Source of the DNA: Arsenophonus sp052171275
GTDB lineage: Bacteria > Pseudomonadota > Gammaproteobacteria > Enterobacterales > Enterobacteriaceae
Reading direction: 5' to 3'
Assembly: GCA_052171275.1 (NCBI GenBank)
Contig: CM125795.1
Location: 806,001-870,000 of the forward strand
Length of the DNA: 64,000 nucleotides
The notes under the pieces were generated by a model. That model did no database searches and was not told the DNA's origin. It saw nothing but the letters and a program-made list of their open reading frames with translations. Both the position numbers and the translations under genes were made by a program. This document shows, piece by piece, positions 9,901 to 21,100 of the stretch; the stretch's first letter is position 1, and every line of letters starts with the position of its first letter.

Positions 9901-12900
9901 TTGTTAATTAATTCATAAAAATTAATTATTGTATTTTACATTAAAAGACTTCTAGATTATTTATTTTTATTTTTTTTCTTATAATTCAATTTTATTTTTT
10001 ATAAAATATTTTATAATTTAAAAATTTTAGATATGATTTGCATTCAAAATAATTTGATCTTAAATAGATAAACTTTTATTAAAGTTTAATTAGTGATCTA
10101 TTGATAGATAATATTTTTATTTGCATAATTTAATTGATTTTAATTGATAACTTTCATGTAATACTTGTATAACTTAGAATATATTTATATTAAAATAAGT
10201 TATTAAGCTTAATATTTATCCATATTTTATATAATAAAATATTCAGTAATCGTATTTTCATTATTATAAAAGAATGATAATGAAAAATGATAGATATAAT
10301 AAATTTTTTTTATTTTATTAAATTTAACTGTTTATAACTAAATATAGTTATATTTAGTTCAACTAATTAATAAATAATTAATATTAGTTTTTAATTAATA
10401 TTTGATTAAAAATGAATAAATTAATAATTAATCTAATTATAATTATATTATTGATAATAATTTTATATTATTAATATAACATATTTAAATTATTATCATA
10501 TTATTTTATTATAATCAGATATTAATAAATATTATTAATATATTATTTATAATACATATTATAAATGTTTTTTATTTTTAATAAAATATATTAAAATTAA
10601 TATAATATAGATTATTTTAATAAAAATTTATATTTATTGATACATTAAATTGTTTATTTGATTATAAATTAATGATTATCATTGTTAACCTAAATTAGGT
10701 TATTATATCAGTAGATATTATATAATAATTTAATTTAATTTATAAATAAACTAAATAACTTAATATTATAAAATATACATTTTCTCATAGTTATCAATGA
10801 TAATTTTATTTATATAAAATTATCATGTATTTTAAAAAAACGAATCTGAATATTAATGAAATTGATTAATTTATAAAATTAGAATCTTAAATTCTCTTGG
10901 TTTTAATATTTTATATATAGTTTATTTTTAATTATTATATTTCTAACGTTGAAAATAATAATAATTTAAATAATAACTTAAAAATAATAAATAATTATAC
11001 TATTTATTAAACATTAATATTTCATTAATTTTAAAATGAATAATAATAAAAAATACGATAATATAATAATTATTACGATATATATAGATAATAGAATTAA
11101 ACTTACTATCACGATAATTATGGATTTCATTAATAGATAAAGAATAATTATATTTTAATTGATATTTAAGTAGAGATAATTAATTATAATTATCTATAAG
11201 ATTATAAAATTCATAAAAATATACCATATCCAATTATGCATATAATATTAATATAACAGTATATATTTTTTATTTTTATAAAAAATAAGTTAATATTATT
11301 TAGTTTTTTAGATGATATTAGTAATTTATAAAAATATTAATATAACGATATTAATATCAATAATTTTTTATTCAGATAAACAAAATTCAGATTATTATCT
11401 GTATTATGTTTAATACCATTTAACTATAATATATATATATTATTTATATTATTAATTTATTTAAATTATATATTTTTAATTAAATGACTAATGTTATGAC
11501 TATATAGATATGTTTATATATATAAAAAATAATTGGTTATATATAATATATTGCCTCATAGTTAAAATAGATAATTTTTAAACTAAGATATATCTATTTT
11601 ATAATATTATAAATAGATATTTTATTAAGAGAGAAATTATCATTCAATATTTTTATAAAAATAAAATTTGTTAATATCATAATTAAATTTAGATAATAAA
11701 AAATTTAATAAGTTTATATATTTTTAAGTATAATTATTTTATCTAAATAAATAAAAATTGCATATCAATTTTAAATATTAATGGCTTAATAAATAAGCCA
11801 TGTTGTATTTTTTATAGCATTATTAATAACATAATGATTATGATGTTTTATTTATTTTAATTTAAAATTGATAAAAAATTGATTAATTATATTTTAATTT
11901 TAAATGGTTATTAAAATCATTTATTATTATCGCCTATATATTATTTATTATTAACTTTATTAATAATAGAAATATAATTAAGTTTATATCTTATTTTATG
12001 AAATATCATATTCATATAAATAGTTTAATGTAATAGCTTCTTATATATAATTTTAACTTTTATAATTAATGATTTAATTATTAATGTAAAATCAAAATTA
12101 ATATCAAATTTATATCTATTAACAAAGTATTAATTTCTTTGAATATTCATATTAAAAAGTGTTATTATTTTATTGATATTCATTTAAGTTTTTTAATTTA
12201 AATATATAAATAATAAATACAACATAACAAAAAATATTGATTATAAAATATTTTAAAAATTCATTATTGATATAATTTTATTTTTTATTTTACATAACTA
12301 TATCTTTTATATATTTAAATGATACATCAGAAATTTATTTACTTTTTTATTAGTATATCGATTTTTTTTAAAATGATAATTTATAATTTTGATATCTAGT
12401 ATTTTCATAAAAATAGTATAACTATCTACAAATCTTTATTCGTCTTAAATATAAATATTATGTTATAAAGTTAATATAAATACTTTATTTAGTATTAAAA
12501 TGATAAACTTACTAATATTTAATGGCGCCTATAGATTTGTTAAATAATTAAATGTTTATTTTCATAAATATACTAATATTCATATTAGCATACTTGCTAA
12601 TATGAATAAATAAAAACTTATAATCTTAAGTATATTTACAAGTTATTTAATTCATTAAGTATCAAAAACTAATAGAAAAAATATACTTAATTATATTAGT
12701 TATTTTGATAAAGGCATTTATATTTTTTTAAAATAAAATTTAAAATACTTTCCTTTTTCTTTTTTTTCTAATTTTATATTATATATCTCTATTACTCATA
12801 TTCATTTATTATTTAGTAACCTAATGTTTTATTATAAATAGTAATAATGATTGAGTTTATTATATTTTATTTTATTTTCAATATTGTTTTTAGAAATATT

Positions 12901-14864
12901 TATTTAAAAAAAATAAACATTTTAATAAAAGAATAACTTCTAATTAAACTATCCATAATAATTGTAAAGATTAAATTAATCATATACTTATTTTTTTTAT
13001 TGTATTATCAAGTATTTAAATCTGATAAAATCAAGTAAATACTATTAGTGCTAAACCAAAATATAGAATCTTTATAATTATAATTAATAGTAAGTTTATT
13101 TTTATATGATATATTTTTATATATATTTACTTTTTGTCACTTGTCTTGTCATAATATTTTTAATTATATTAAATTTTAATCTGAATAAGAAGAATTATAT
13201 TTTCATAAATTTAATTTTTATATATCAAGGATTGAATTTACATAATAATTAATTATATTTATAAATTCTTCTCTAAATTAAAATCATTAATATTTTTTTA
13301 ATATTATTAATTAAAGATATTTATCTATATATTTTAGTGTTTAATTTCACCCCATATAGAAAATAAAAAAATAAATTATTATTTAAATTAAGTTTTTATA
13401 AAATATTAAATAAAATTAACAACCTATTAGCTTTATAACCCAGTAAAACTATATTATTATTTATAATATGAATTATTTTTTTGGTTAATTATTATAGATA
13501 TTGTTTTACTTATCTAGTAATAAAATTAAGATATGATTAATTAATATAATAAAATCATAAGTATGATACTTTTTTATTTTATTTTTTTTGTTAAATAATA
13601 TTATTAGAAGATTTTGATTCTAAAAAAAATAATTTTATATTATTAATAGTATGATGAAAATTATTTGTTTAGTTATAAAAGTTTTAACTATTTAGTTATA
13701 TTTAACTATAAAAAGTAATTAAATTATTTTTAGATTAAGTGTTAATTAATAAATATAGCTACTTAAAATAATTAAATTATATATTAATTTTGTATATTAT
13801 ATAAGTTATATATAGGGATAAGTATTTTATATTTATTTTATAAAATCTATAGATATCTATAGTTGTTGCTTATAGGAGATATTTATAATATTTTAATATA
13901 ATTTTAAAAATATATTTATATTAATAATTTTAAATATTATAATGATACATATAATATAATCTATATAGATAACAATAGTTTTTAAATAATTTATAGTAAT
14001 TATATAAAATATAATCAAATATTAACAAATATTAATACTAATAAATATTAACCTAAGTGTTTTTTAATCAAAAATATACGTTAGATAAGAACTCGATTTA
14101 TAATAATTGTATTTATTTAAAATATTCAAATATATTAGAAAATATAAAATTAATTTTTTTTGATGATTTTATAAAATTTTTAATAAAAAGTTTATATAAA
14201 TATTTTCTTAAAAAATTAATTATAATTTATAAAATAAAATATCATAAGAAACAGTTTAATAATATACTATTACTTAAGTTTATTTCGGTTAGTTTTCATT
14301 AATTTTTAACTTCATAAAAACTACTTTTAATTAAATAACACAGTATTGATAAATTTTATAGTGTAAAATATATAGTATCTAATTCATAATATTGTTTATT
14401 ATAACATAATTGTATAGTTATTATTTAACATAAATAAGATTTATATATAATAAATATGCGATAAATCTTCAAAGTTAATTTTTATTATATATATAATAAT
14501 ATAGATTATTAAATAATAGTTCTCTTCTATATTTATTAATTTATTAAATTATTGAAACTACTAAAATTAAAAAATATATGATTATATCTTGAATATAATA
14601 GTCTTTTATATTATAAAGTAAATATAATCCAATTAAATTTTATCTACGTTAATTAATATTTTAAGAAGTTAGTTATTTATATAAGTAAATTTTGATAAAT
14701 TAATTATTTAAATTTAATGATAAATAAATAATTAATAGTTTTATTCATTTTATTTATTTTAAAAAATTATTCAGCAATAATTTAGATTATTAACTAAAAG
14801 TATTAGTTATGTTATTATTTATGTAGGTCAATTTTTTTGAAAATAAGAAATATTAATAATAATA
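6941..14864. other. 7.9-kb gene desert where rpoS and mutS would be expected
   Basis: In E. coli nlpD is followed by rpoS and, further on, mutS. No frame resembling either was found on either strand and I could not read any fragment with confidence. Long A/T-only stretches, many stops and one GC-containing hairpin (11781-11801) are all that is seen. An 81-codon frame at 14057-14302 is considered chance. Confidence 0.6.
11781..11801. terminator. Orphan hairpin inside the desert, terminator-like
   Basis: Perfect 8-bp stem ATGGCTTA (11781-11788) with loop ATAAA and mirror TAAGCCAT (11794-11801), including three G-C pairs, followed on the plus strand by GTTGTATTTTTTA. It is far from any living gene, so it may be the fossil terminator of a lost gene or mark an unrecognised small RNA. 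Confidence 0.45.
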
Positions 14865-16205
14865 TTAAATATCTAATCTCTTAGTTTGCCAACGTTTAGA
14901 ATGCCAACGCCAAGCGTTTATTAAACCTCTCAGCCATTCATCACATAAAAATCCTATCCAAATTCCTAATAATCCCATTTCCATCTTCAAACCTAAAAAA
15001 TAACTAATTGGGATTGCAATACACCACATAGAAATAAGTGCTGTACAGAAAGGAAAGTGAGCATCACCGCTAGCACGCAAAGCATTAACCATAATAACAT
15101 TCAATGTTATGGCAGGCTCTAGAAAAATAGAAAGTAAAAAGAGTGGGAGTAGTAATTTTATTATATTGTTATCTGTAGTAATTATTTCTAATAGAGGTAT
15201 ACGAAATACCCAAAAACAAAACACTATAATAATAGTAATAAAAAATCCCCATTTTAAGCTTTTAAATCCTCTCTGATAGGCATCTTCAAAACGTTTAGCG
15301 CCAACCAAATGACCAACCATAATCTCATTACCAATACTTATAGAAATACCGAATAACATAATAAATAATGAAAGTTGAAAATAAAGAGTTTGAGCGGCAA
15401 GAGGGATTTCCCCCATCAAACCAATAAAAGCAGAAACAACCATATAATGTAATATCCAGGCTAAATTTTCTCCTGCTGATGGAAGTCCAATATGTAATAT
15501 TTTATTCAACATACCTCTTGACCATTTTAACAGTAAAATTGGAATAAATTTTATCTTTATACCATTGAATAATAGAAAGAAAAGTAATATAATAGCGATT
15601 ATTCGACCTATAGCTGTAGACCAAGCAACACCGGTTAAACCATATTGAGATAATCCAAAAAAAGTATATAAAACAATCATATTACCAAAAATAGTGACTA
15701 TATTAGCAATAAGTGTTACCCACATCGCTGGTTGTGATTTACCATAAACACGTAAACAAGCTGCTAATATAATTGAAATTCCTTCTGGAATTAAACATAA
15801 TCCAAGGATATGTAAGTAAGCATATCCGGAATCTAATAAATGTATTGGTGTATTCATGATACCAAGAATTTTATAGCCAAAAATTAAAATAATAAAAGCA
15901 CTAAAAAAACCTAATAAAAAGTTAAAAGCAATCGAAATATGAATAGCTTGAGTAGCTTTTTCTTTTTTACCTGCGCCTAAATATTGGGCAATAACGGCAC
16001 TGCACCCCACACTAATAAAATTAAATATAGTAATAAAAAGATCAAAAACTTGATTACCTACTCCCATTGCTGCTAGATAAGAAGTTGATACGTGACTAAC
16101 CATATAAGTATTAATTAGCAATGTTGAAAAATGTAAAAAAACATCAATAAAAATTGGCCAACTTAGTGAGTATAGAGAACGATCGATAACATCAGATGAA
16201 CGCAT
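14865..16205 (-). CDS. MATE family multidrug/metabolite efflux protein
   Basis: This is a membrane exporter of the multidrug and toxic compound extrusion family, which couples Na+ or H+ influx to export of organic cations or other small molecules. The 446 residues form about twelve hydrophobic segments arranged as two similar halves, the normal MATE length. Family-like stretches include the N-terminal SLSWPIFIDVFLHFSTLLINTYM, split here as SLSWPIFIDV and LLINTYMVS, then AVIAQYLGAGKKEKA early and GNEIMVGHLVGAKRFEDA at the start of the second half. AAAAGG (complement of 16212-16217) is a good ribosome site. The gene stands alone with a 7.9-kb desert on one side and 3 kb on the other. The substrate, and which MATE subgroup it belongs to, cannot be told from sequence alone. 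Confidence 0.85.
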   Translation of the reverse strand: MRSSDVIDRSLYSLSWPIFIDVFLHFSTLLINTYMVSHVSTSYLAAMGVGNQVFDLFITIFNFISVGCSAVIAQYLGAGKKEKATQAIHISIAFNFLLGFFSAFIILIFGYKILGIMNTPIHLLDSGYAYLHILGLCLIPEGISIILAACLRVYGKSQPAMWVTLIANIVTIFGNMIVLYTFFGLSQYGLTGVAWSTAIGRIIAIILLFFLLFNGIKIKFIPILLLKWSRGMLNKILHIGLPSAGENLAWILHYMVVSAFIGLMGEIPLAAQTLYFQLSLFIMLFGISISIGNEIMVGHLVGAKRFEDAYQRGFKSLKWGFFITIIIVFCFWVFRIPLLEIITTDNNIIKLLLPLFLLSIFLEPAITLNVIMVNALRASGDAHFPFCTALISMWCIAIPISYFLGLKMEMGLLGIWIGFLCDEWLRGLINAWRWHSKRWQTKRLDI

Positions 16206-17936
16206 TATTTACCTTTTAAAATAAATATAAAGATTTTATAAAAACAAAATTAACTAAAATATTTTACACATTTTATTTTTTATATGATATATAATTAATT
16301 ATTTTTTAGTATTTTTATTTAAATTTCATCAATCTTACAATTTAATTGAATGCTTAATATTTTTTTCTATTTTATAATCTATAATTCTATATTAATTAAA
16401 TTAGATAATAAGTTTTTATTTGTTTATAATATATTAACATATTGTTAATATATTATTGATTTATTTTAATAAGTGCCTATTAAATAGTTCGTTTTAATTT
16501 AAAAATAATTATTCATTGAAATAAATATATATATTTATATATAAATATATATATTTTAATAGTTTTTACTTTTACTATAAAAAATATGAATAATTATTTT
16601 GTTAAATTATTTATATGGTAATTGAATATTATTCAGTGTCATTGATGATAAATTGCTTAAAGAGGATTAATATCATATAATAAATATATACTATTTTTCA
16701 TAAGTTTTACGTAATAATCTTAAGATAAACTTATAAATTTTAGTGCTATTTATATTCTTTAGATCATTCTGTGCATCAAAATAATAGAATAAGATAAAAA
16801 AATTTTTATTCGTTATTATTTTATTATATTAATAAAATTAACTATTTTATTTTTGTAACTTATGACTTAATATTATATATTGTATTTTTATTAATCTAAG
16901 AAATAAATTAATTTATTCAATACTAGTAATAGAAATCAACAAAAGCTAAAATTAACAATATTTTATTTTATTTTAGATACGATTTAAAAGTATTTATTTC
17001 ATTAAAAAGAATAAATATTATATGATAAATTTTTAATATAATCATCTTTTAAATAGAAAAAAGACGAATTTATTTAACTTTAAACTTATTTATTTTATAT
17101 CATAAAATATTTATCTTTTATTATATAAGTAATAATTATCAATCTTTCACTATCATAAATATAAAATTTTACTACTTATTATAATTAAATGGTAATTATA
17201 TTTTATATAATAGATTATTTTTTTATATCATTAAATCTTATTATTATCTTGTATTCAATTCTATTTTTTAAACTTTATCACGAATAATAAAATTATTTTA
17301 TGTAATTTAATTTCCTATATTCAGAAAATTAAATGATCTTTATAATCTAATTAATATTAATTAATAACTCTTTTGATTAATATATTTTATATCTTCTTTA
17401 ATGCTTTCATTAAGTTAATGATATTCATATTTATCCCTTATAAATATTAAATTTTTTCAAAGACGAATAAAATTAATAATTATATCAATTATATATTGAT
17501 AAATATATAGAATTTAAAATTCTATTACTTGAATTAATTAGTAAAATACTTTGTAGTTTATAACCTAAAGTTTCTACAATATTCAAATTTTAGAAATTTT
17601 TACTTATAAAAATATTAAAATTAAGATATGAATAAATAGTAAACAATCAAAACATAAATATAACTTCTTTTTTTTTTATGATACTAATAATTTTTTATTA
17701 CAGGTAAATTTTATTTTTAATAAAATAATAAACATTATATTTTATTATAAAATATTTTAAAATACTTTTAATATTGTTAAAATTGTTATTTAGTTTTAAT
17801 CATTTATTAAGATTATATTTATATATACAAATGTTAATAAAAACTATTCAATCTTTTATATAATCCAACATTAGATAAATTATACTTTTTTAAAAGTACT
17901 TGAATTATATTAAGGAAATTATTATAGATATACCTA

Positions 17937-18013
17937 TTTAAAATCATTATTTTATGATTTTAAATATTAATGTAACTTATTGAGTTATTTTAACCTTCAA
18001 CAAAAATGTTGAA
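17937..18013. repeat. Pair of adjacent hairpins
   Basis: The first hairpin has perfect 11-bp arms TTTAAAATCAT (17937-17947) and mirror (17954-17964). The second has TTCAACA (17996-18002), loop AAAA, and mirror TGTTGAA (18007-18013), with a further GTTATT/AATAAC match outside it. No gene lies within 1.1 kb. The function is unknown; a fossil intergenic region is likely. Confidence 0.4.
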
Positions 18014-19000
18014 ATAACTTATTCACAGTTATTTTTATCAACTAAGTTTAGTATAGTTATTAAAATATTTTATATAAATATTATTTTTGTATAAAAACTA
18101 AATTTATATAATTTAACTTATATATAAAAATACAAGTAATCTTTAACACGATAGTTAAAATAATAAATAATAGAATAAATTATATTACTACAAACACTAA
18201 AAATAATTATTTTTCTAAAAAATCGTTTTTATTATCTATCTTTATTTATAATTATCTTTCATTTAATTGTTTATTATAAAATAAATAATTTATTTCAATT
18301 CTTTAATATTTTATATTTATTAAATAAAAACAAACTTTAATCATAAAAATTATGATAAAGATAGATTTTAAAATTTTTTTAGAAAACAAATGAATTTTAT
18401 TATCTTAATTTGATATTTCTTTATAACATAATAGCTATTAAAATAGATTTTTAATCAATTAATTATCACGTCATTAATCAATTTTAAATTGATTAAAGCT
18501 AATTTTAGCTTATAAATTTACACATTTTATTATTGTATTTTATATTTATACTTTATTCTTATCTTAAATTGATAGTGATGTTATTTATATAATTTTTACT
18601 AAAATTTTAAAATATATTGAAATTTAAATTATATAATGTTAAAACTTAAAAATAAATGTAATAATTATTATTATTTTATCTTTTATATCTTAAATAAGAA
18701 ATAGAATTTTATGATGATAAATCAGTTTATTTATATTAAAGTATATACCATTATTATTCATTAATAATCAATAAAATTTAAATAATTAGTTATTAGTTAA
18801 TTGATATTAAATAAGTGTTTTTTATAATGATGATCAATTTTATAAAAAATAAATTTTTTATAAAATCTGCAAAAAAAAGTAAAAAAAGTATTTTTTTTTG
18901 TTTATTTGTCATCATATAATTATTTATAATTAAAGATATTTAAGATATTGAAACATTGAAGTAATAGAAATTAATTAATAGTTTACGAAAACAGATCAAC

Positions 19001-19015
19001 ACCTTTATTAAAGGT
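19001..19015 (-). terminator. Possible terminator of speED
   Basis: Perfect 6-bp stem ACCTTT/AAAGGT with a 3-nt loop, 150 nt beyond the speD stop on the minus strand, followed in that sense by GTTGATCTGTTTTC. The surrounding 40 nt are GC-richer than the neighbourhood. The T-run is short, so this is tentative. Confidence 0.3.
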
Positions 19016-19163
19016 AATAAACAACTAATATAATGGATATTATTATAAATAAATGATTTATTTAATACATTTTTACAACTAAATAATATATTTAAATCAA
19101 TATTTAATGAAATATATTTTATTTAAAATAATATTTATTATTTGATTTATTAACTGATATAAA

Positions 19164-19964
19164 TTATAATTCAGATATATTGCATCCGTAATATATCTCT
19201 TGCATTTCTTTTTTTAATAGATAAGTAATTCGTTTTTTTTCATCACTAGAAAGCTGTTCTGATGTTGAATTAAATAAATAGTTATTGAGATTAAACTCAA
19301 AGTCTTTTAACATCATTTTAGTATGAAAAAGATTTTCCTGATATAGATTAACATCTATCATATGATACTGAGATTGAAATTCTTCAGTCATATAATTTTG
19401 AATGGAGTTAATTGGGTGATCAATATATAATTTTATTCCATTTACATCACGTGTAAAACCACGAATACGATAATCGATCGTAACAATATCTGATTCAAGT
19501 TTATAAATAAGATAATTAAGAGTTTTTAACGGTGAAATAATTCCACATGTAGAAATTTCTATATCCGCTCTAAAAGTACATATACCATCATCTGGATGGC
19601 TTTCTGGATAGGTATGTACACAAATATGACTCTTATCTAGATGAGTAACTATAGAATTAGAAAATAGTTCTTTATTTTTAGTATTATCTGTATTTTCTTT
19701 ATTTATTGAATTTTCACTAATTAAAATAGTAACACTAGCACCTTGTGGATCATAATCTTGTCTAGCAAGATTTAAGATCTTAGCATCGATAATGGAGCAA
19801 GTTTCAGTTAAAATTTCAGTTAATCTTGTTGCATTATATTGCTCATCAATATAAGCCAAATAACTATGCCGATCTGCTGTTTTTTTGGCATAACAAATAT
19901 CATATATACAAAAACTTAGGCTTTTAGTTAAATTATTAAAGCCATATAATTTCAATTTTTGCAA
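19164..19964 (-). CDS. speD: S-adenosylmethionine decarboxylase SpeD
   Basis: SpeD decarboxylates SAM to supply the aminopropyl donor for spermidine. It is a pyruvoyl enzyme made by self-cleavage. The 266 residues align with E. coli SpeD (264). The cleavage site is intact at the same numbering, Lys111-Ser112 in HLDKSHICVHTYPESH, and Cys140 (STCG) of the active site is present. The start is a TTG at 19964: it gives QKLKLYGFNN, matching E. coli KKLKLHGFNN, and AGGAG (complement of 19975-19979) sits 10 nt upstream, overlapping the end of speE. The 6-bp gap and the shared sequence point to one speE-speD transcript. Confidence 0.97.
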   Translation of the reverse strand: MQKLKLYGFNNLTKSLSFCIYDICYAKKTADRHSYLAYIDEQYNATRLTEILTETCSIIDAKILNLARQDYDPQGASVTILISENSINKENTDNTKNKELFSNSIVTHLDKSHICVHTYPESHPDDGICTFRADIEISTCGIISPLKTLNYLIYKLESDIVTIDYRIRGFTRDVNGIKLYIDHPINSIQNYMTEEFQSQYHMIDVNLYQENLFHTKMMLKDFEFNLNNYLFNSTSEQLSSDEKKRITYLLKKEMQEIYYGCNISEL

Positions 19965-19970
19965 TTTATT

Positions 19971-20858
19971 TCAGCTCCTATCGAGTAAATCTAAACTTTT
20001 TTTAGCTAGTAAATTCAGTAAATATTGTGGTAAAGCAAAGCTGGCTAGATGTAATTCTGGTGTATAATAGCGACAAGTAATATCAGATTTTTTAAAACGT
20101 TTTTCTAATGTTTTTAAAGATATTTGTCGTAATTTTGTTGTTTGGCTAGCCCATGCAAAGATCATTATTCCACCATAGTAAGATGGTATAGTAGCTTGAT
20201 AAAAACTATGATCTTTAAAGTAAAAAGATAGTTTTTTATGGCTATTAATAATTTCATTTTGTTGAAGGAAACATACGCCATTTTGTGCAACTAAAATTCC
20301 ATTTTTATTTAAACAATTAACACATCCTTGATAAAAATCTGAAGTAAATAATCTTTCTCCTGGTCCGATTGGATCGGTACAATCAGAAATAATTAGATCA
20401 AATTTTTTCTTTGTTGATTTAATAAAGTTAAGACCATCATCAATGATTAATTTAAAACGAGGATCGTTATAAGATCCAGCATTATGATTAGGTAAATATT
20501 GGTTGCAAAATTTAACTACATTTGCATCAATTTCAACCATAGTAATACTTTCTAAATATTTATGGCGACATACTTCACGTAAAATACCTCCATCACCACC
20601 ACCAATTATTAATACTTTTTTGGTGTAACCATGAGTAAATAAAGGAACATGTACCATCATTTCATGATAAATAAATTCATCTCGTTCAGTTGTTTGCACA
20701 ACATTATTAATGGCCATAATACGTCCCATTTTAGCATTTTCAAAAATAATTAGATCTTGATAATAATCTGTTTTATTATGGTAAAGTATATTATCGATAG
20801 TAAAATACTGACCTAAATTATCGTAAAGTGTTTCAAGCCAAATTTCTTTTTTTGACAT
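19971..20858 (-). CDS. speE: Spermidine synthase SpeE
   Basis: SpeE transfers the aminopropyl group from decarboxylated SAM to putrescine. The 295 residues (E. coli 288) show the SAM-binding GGGDGGILREV (from 86), MVEIDANVV, FKLIIDDG and the catalytic-loop ISDCTDPIGPGE with Asp159 and Asp162. The start is the ATG at 20858, with AAAGGA (within the complement of 20871-20876) about 12 nt upstream, a rather long spacing. First gene of the speED unit; a decayed yacC lies immediately upstream, as in the E. coli order. Confidence 0.97.
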   Translation of the reverse strand: MSKKEIWLETLYDNLGQYFTIDNILYHNKTDYYQDLIIFENAKMGRIMAINNVVQTTERDEFIYHEMMVHVPLFTHGYTKKVLIIGGGDGGILREVCRHKYLESITMVEIDANVVKFCNQYLPNHNAGSYNDPRFKLIIDDGLNFIKSTKKKFDLIISDCTDPIGPGERLFTSDFYQGCVNCLNKNGILVAQNGVCFLQQNEIINSHKKLSFYFKDHSFYQATIPSYYGGIMIFAWASQTTKLRQISLKTLEKRFKKSDITCRYYTPELHLASFALPQYLLNLLAKKSLDLLDRS

Positions 20859-20958
20859 ATTTATCTTTTTCCTTTCTAACGGGTGTAAAAATACAAGTAA
20901 TAATTTATTTTTTAATAGTAAGTTAGAGTTTCTTATCTAAATAAATGAAAGAAAGAGT

Positions 20959-21100
20959 TTATTTTACATAGGCAAATAAGTGCTGAAGTCTCATTTTGGT
21001 AAGCACCATGTATATCTTTTTACGGAGGTGAATATAAGATTCTTTAAATTATCATAACGCTATTCATTTTATTTTGCTATGATATTTTTTATTCTGATTG
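20959..21100 (-). pseudogene. yacC: Decayed yacC, C-terminal relic
   Basis: Upstream of speE, where E. coli has yacC on the same strand, the minus strand read from 21033 to 20959 gives 24 open codons and a stop. It aligns with the YacC end: IHLRKKIYMVL against IPVAKKCKALA, and HLFAYVK-stop against SLLAYVK-stop. Further upstream DNLKNL matches DSYRDL and IAL matches KAL, now out of frame. The N-terminal part is not readable. The GC-richer patch here is explained by this relic. YacC is a small secreted protein of unknown function. Confidence 0.7.

Larger units (their letters stand above)
16206..19163. other. 3-kb non-coding stretch between the MATE gene and speD
   Basis: No gene or readable relic was recognised. 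It holds two hairpins at 17937-18013 and a DnaA-box-like nonamer beside them, and a small hairpin near 19001 that may end the speED transcript. Confidence 0.55.

Noticed and set aside
14057..14302. 81-codon open frame starting with GTG
   Set aside because: Composed almost only of Lys, Ile, Asn, Phe, Leu and Tyr, with no ribosome site and no family resemblance; expected by chance in AT-rich DNA.
18019..18027. TTATTCACA, matching the DnaA-box pattern TTATNCACA; others at 24558-24566 and 39310-39318 on the opposite strand
   Set aside because: Single scattered nonamers without clustering, duplex-unwinding repeats or an origin-type neighbour; not enough for an origin.
21024..21030. GGAGGTG, a perfect plus-strand Shine-Dalgarno core, without a gene after it
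   Set aside because: It lies inside the minus-strand yacC relic and no frame follows; coincidental.
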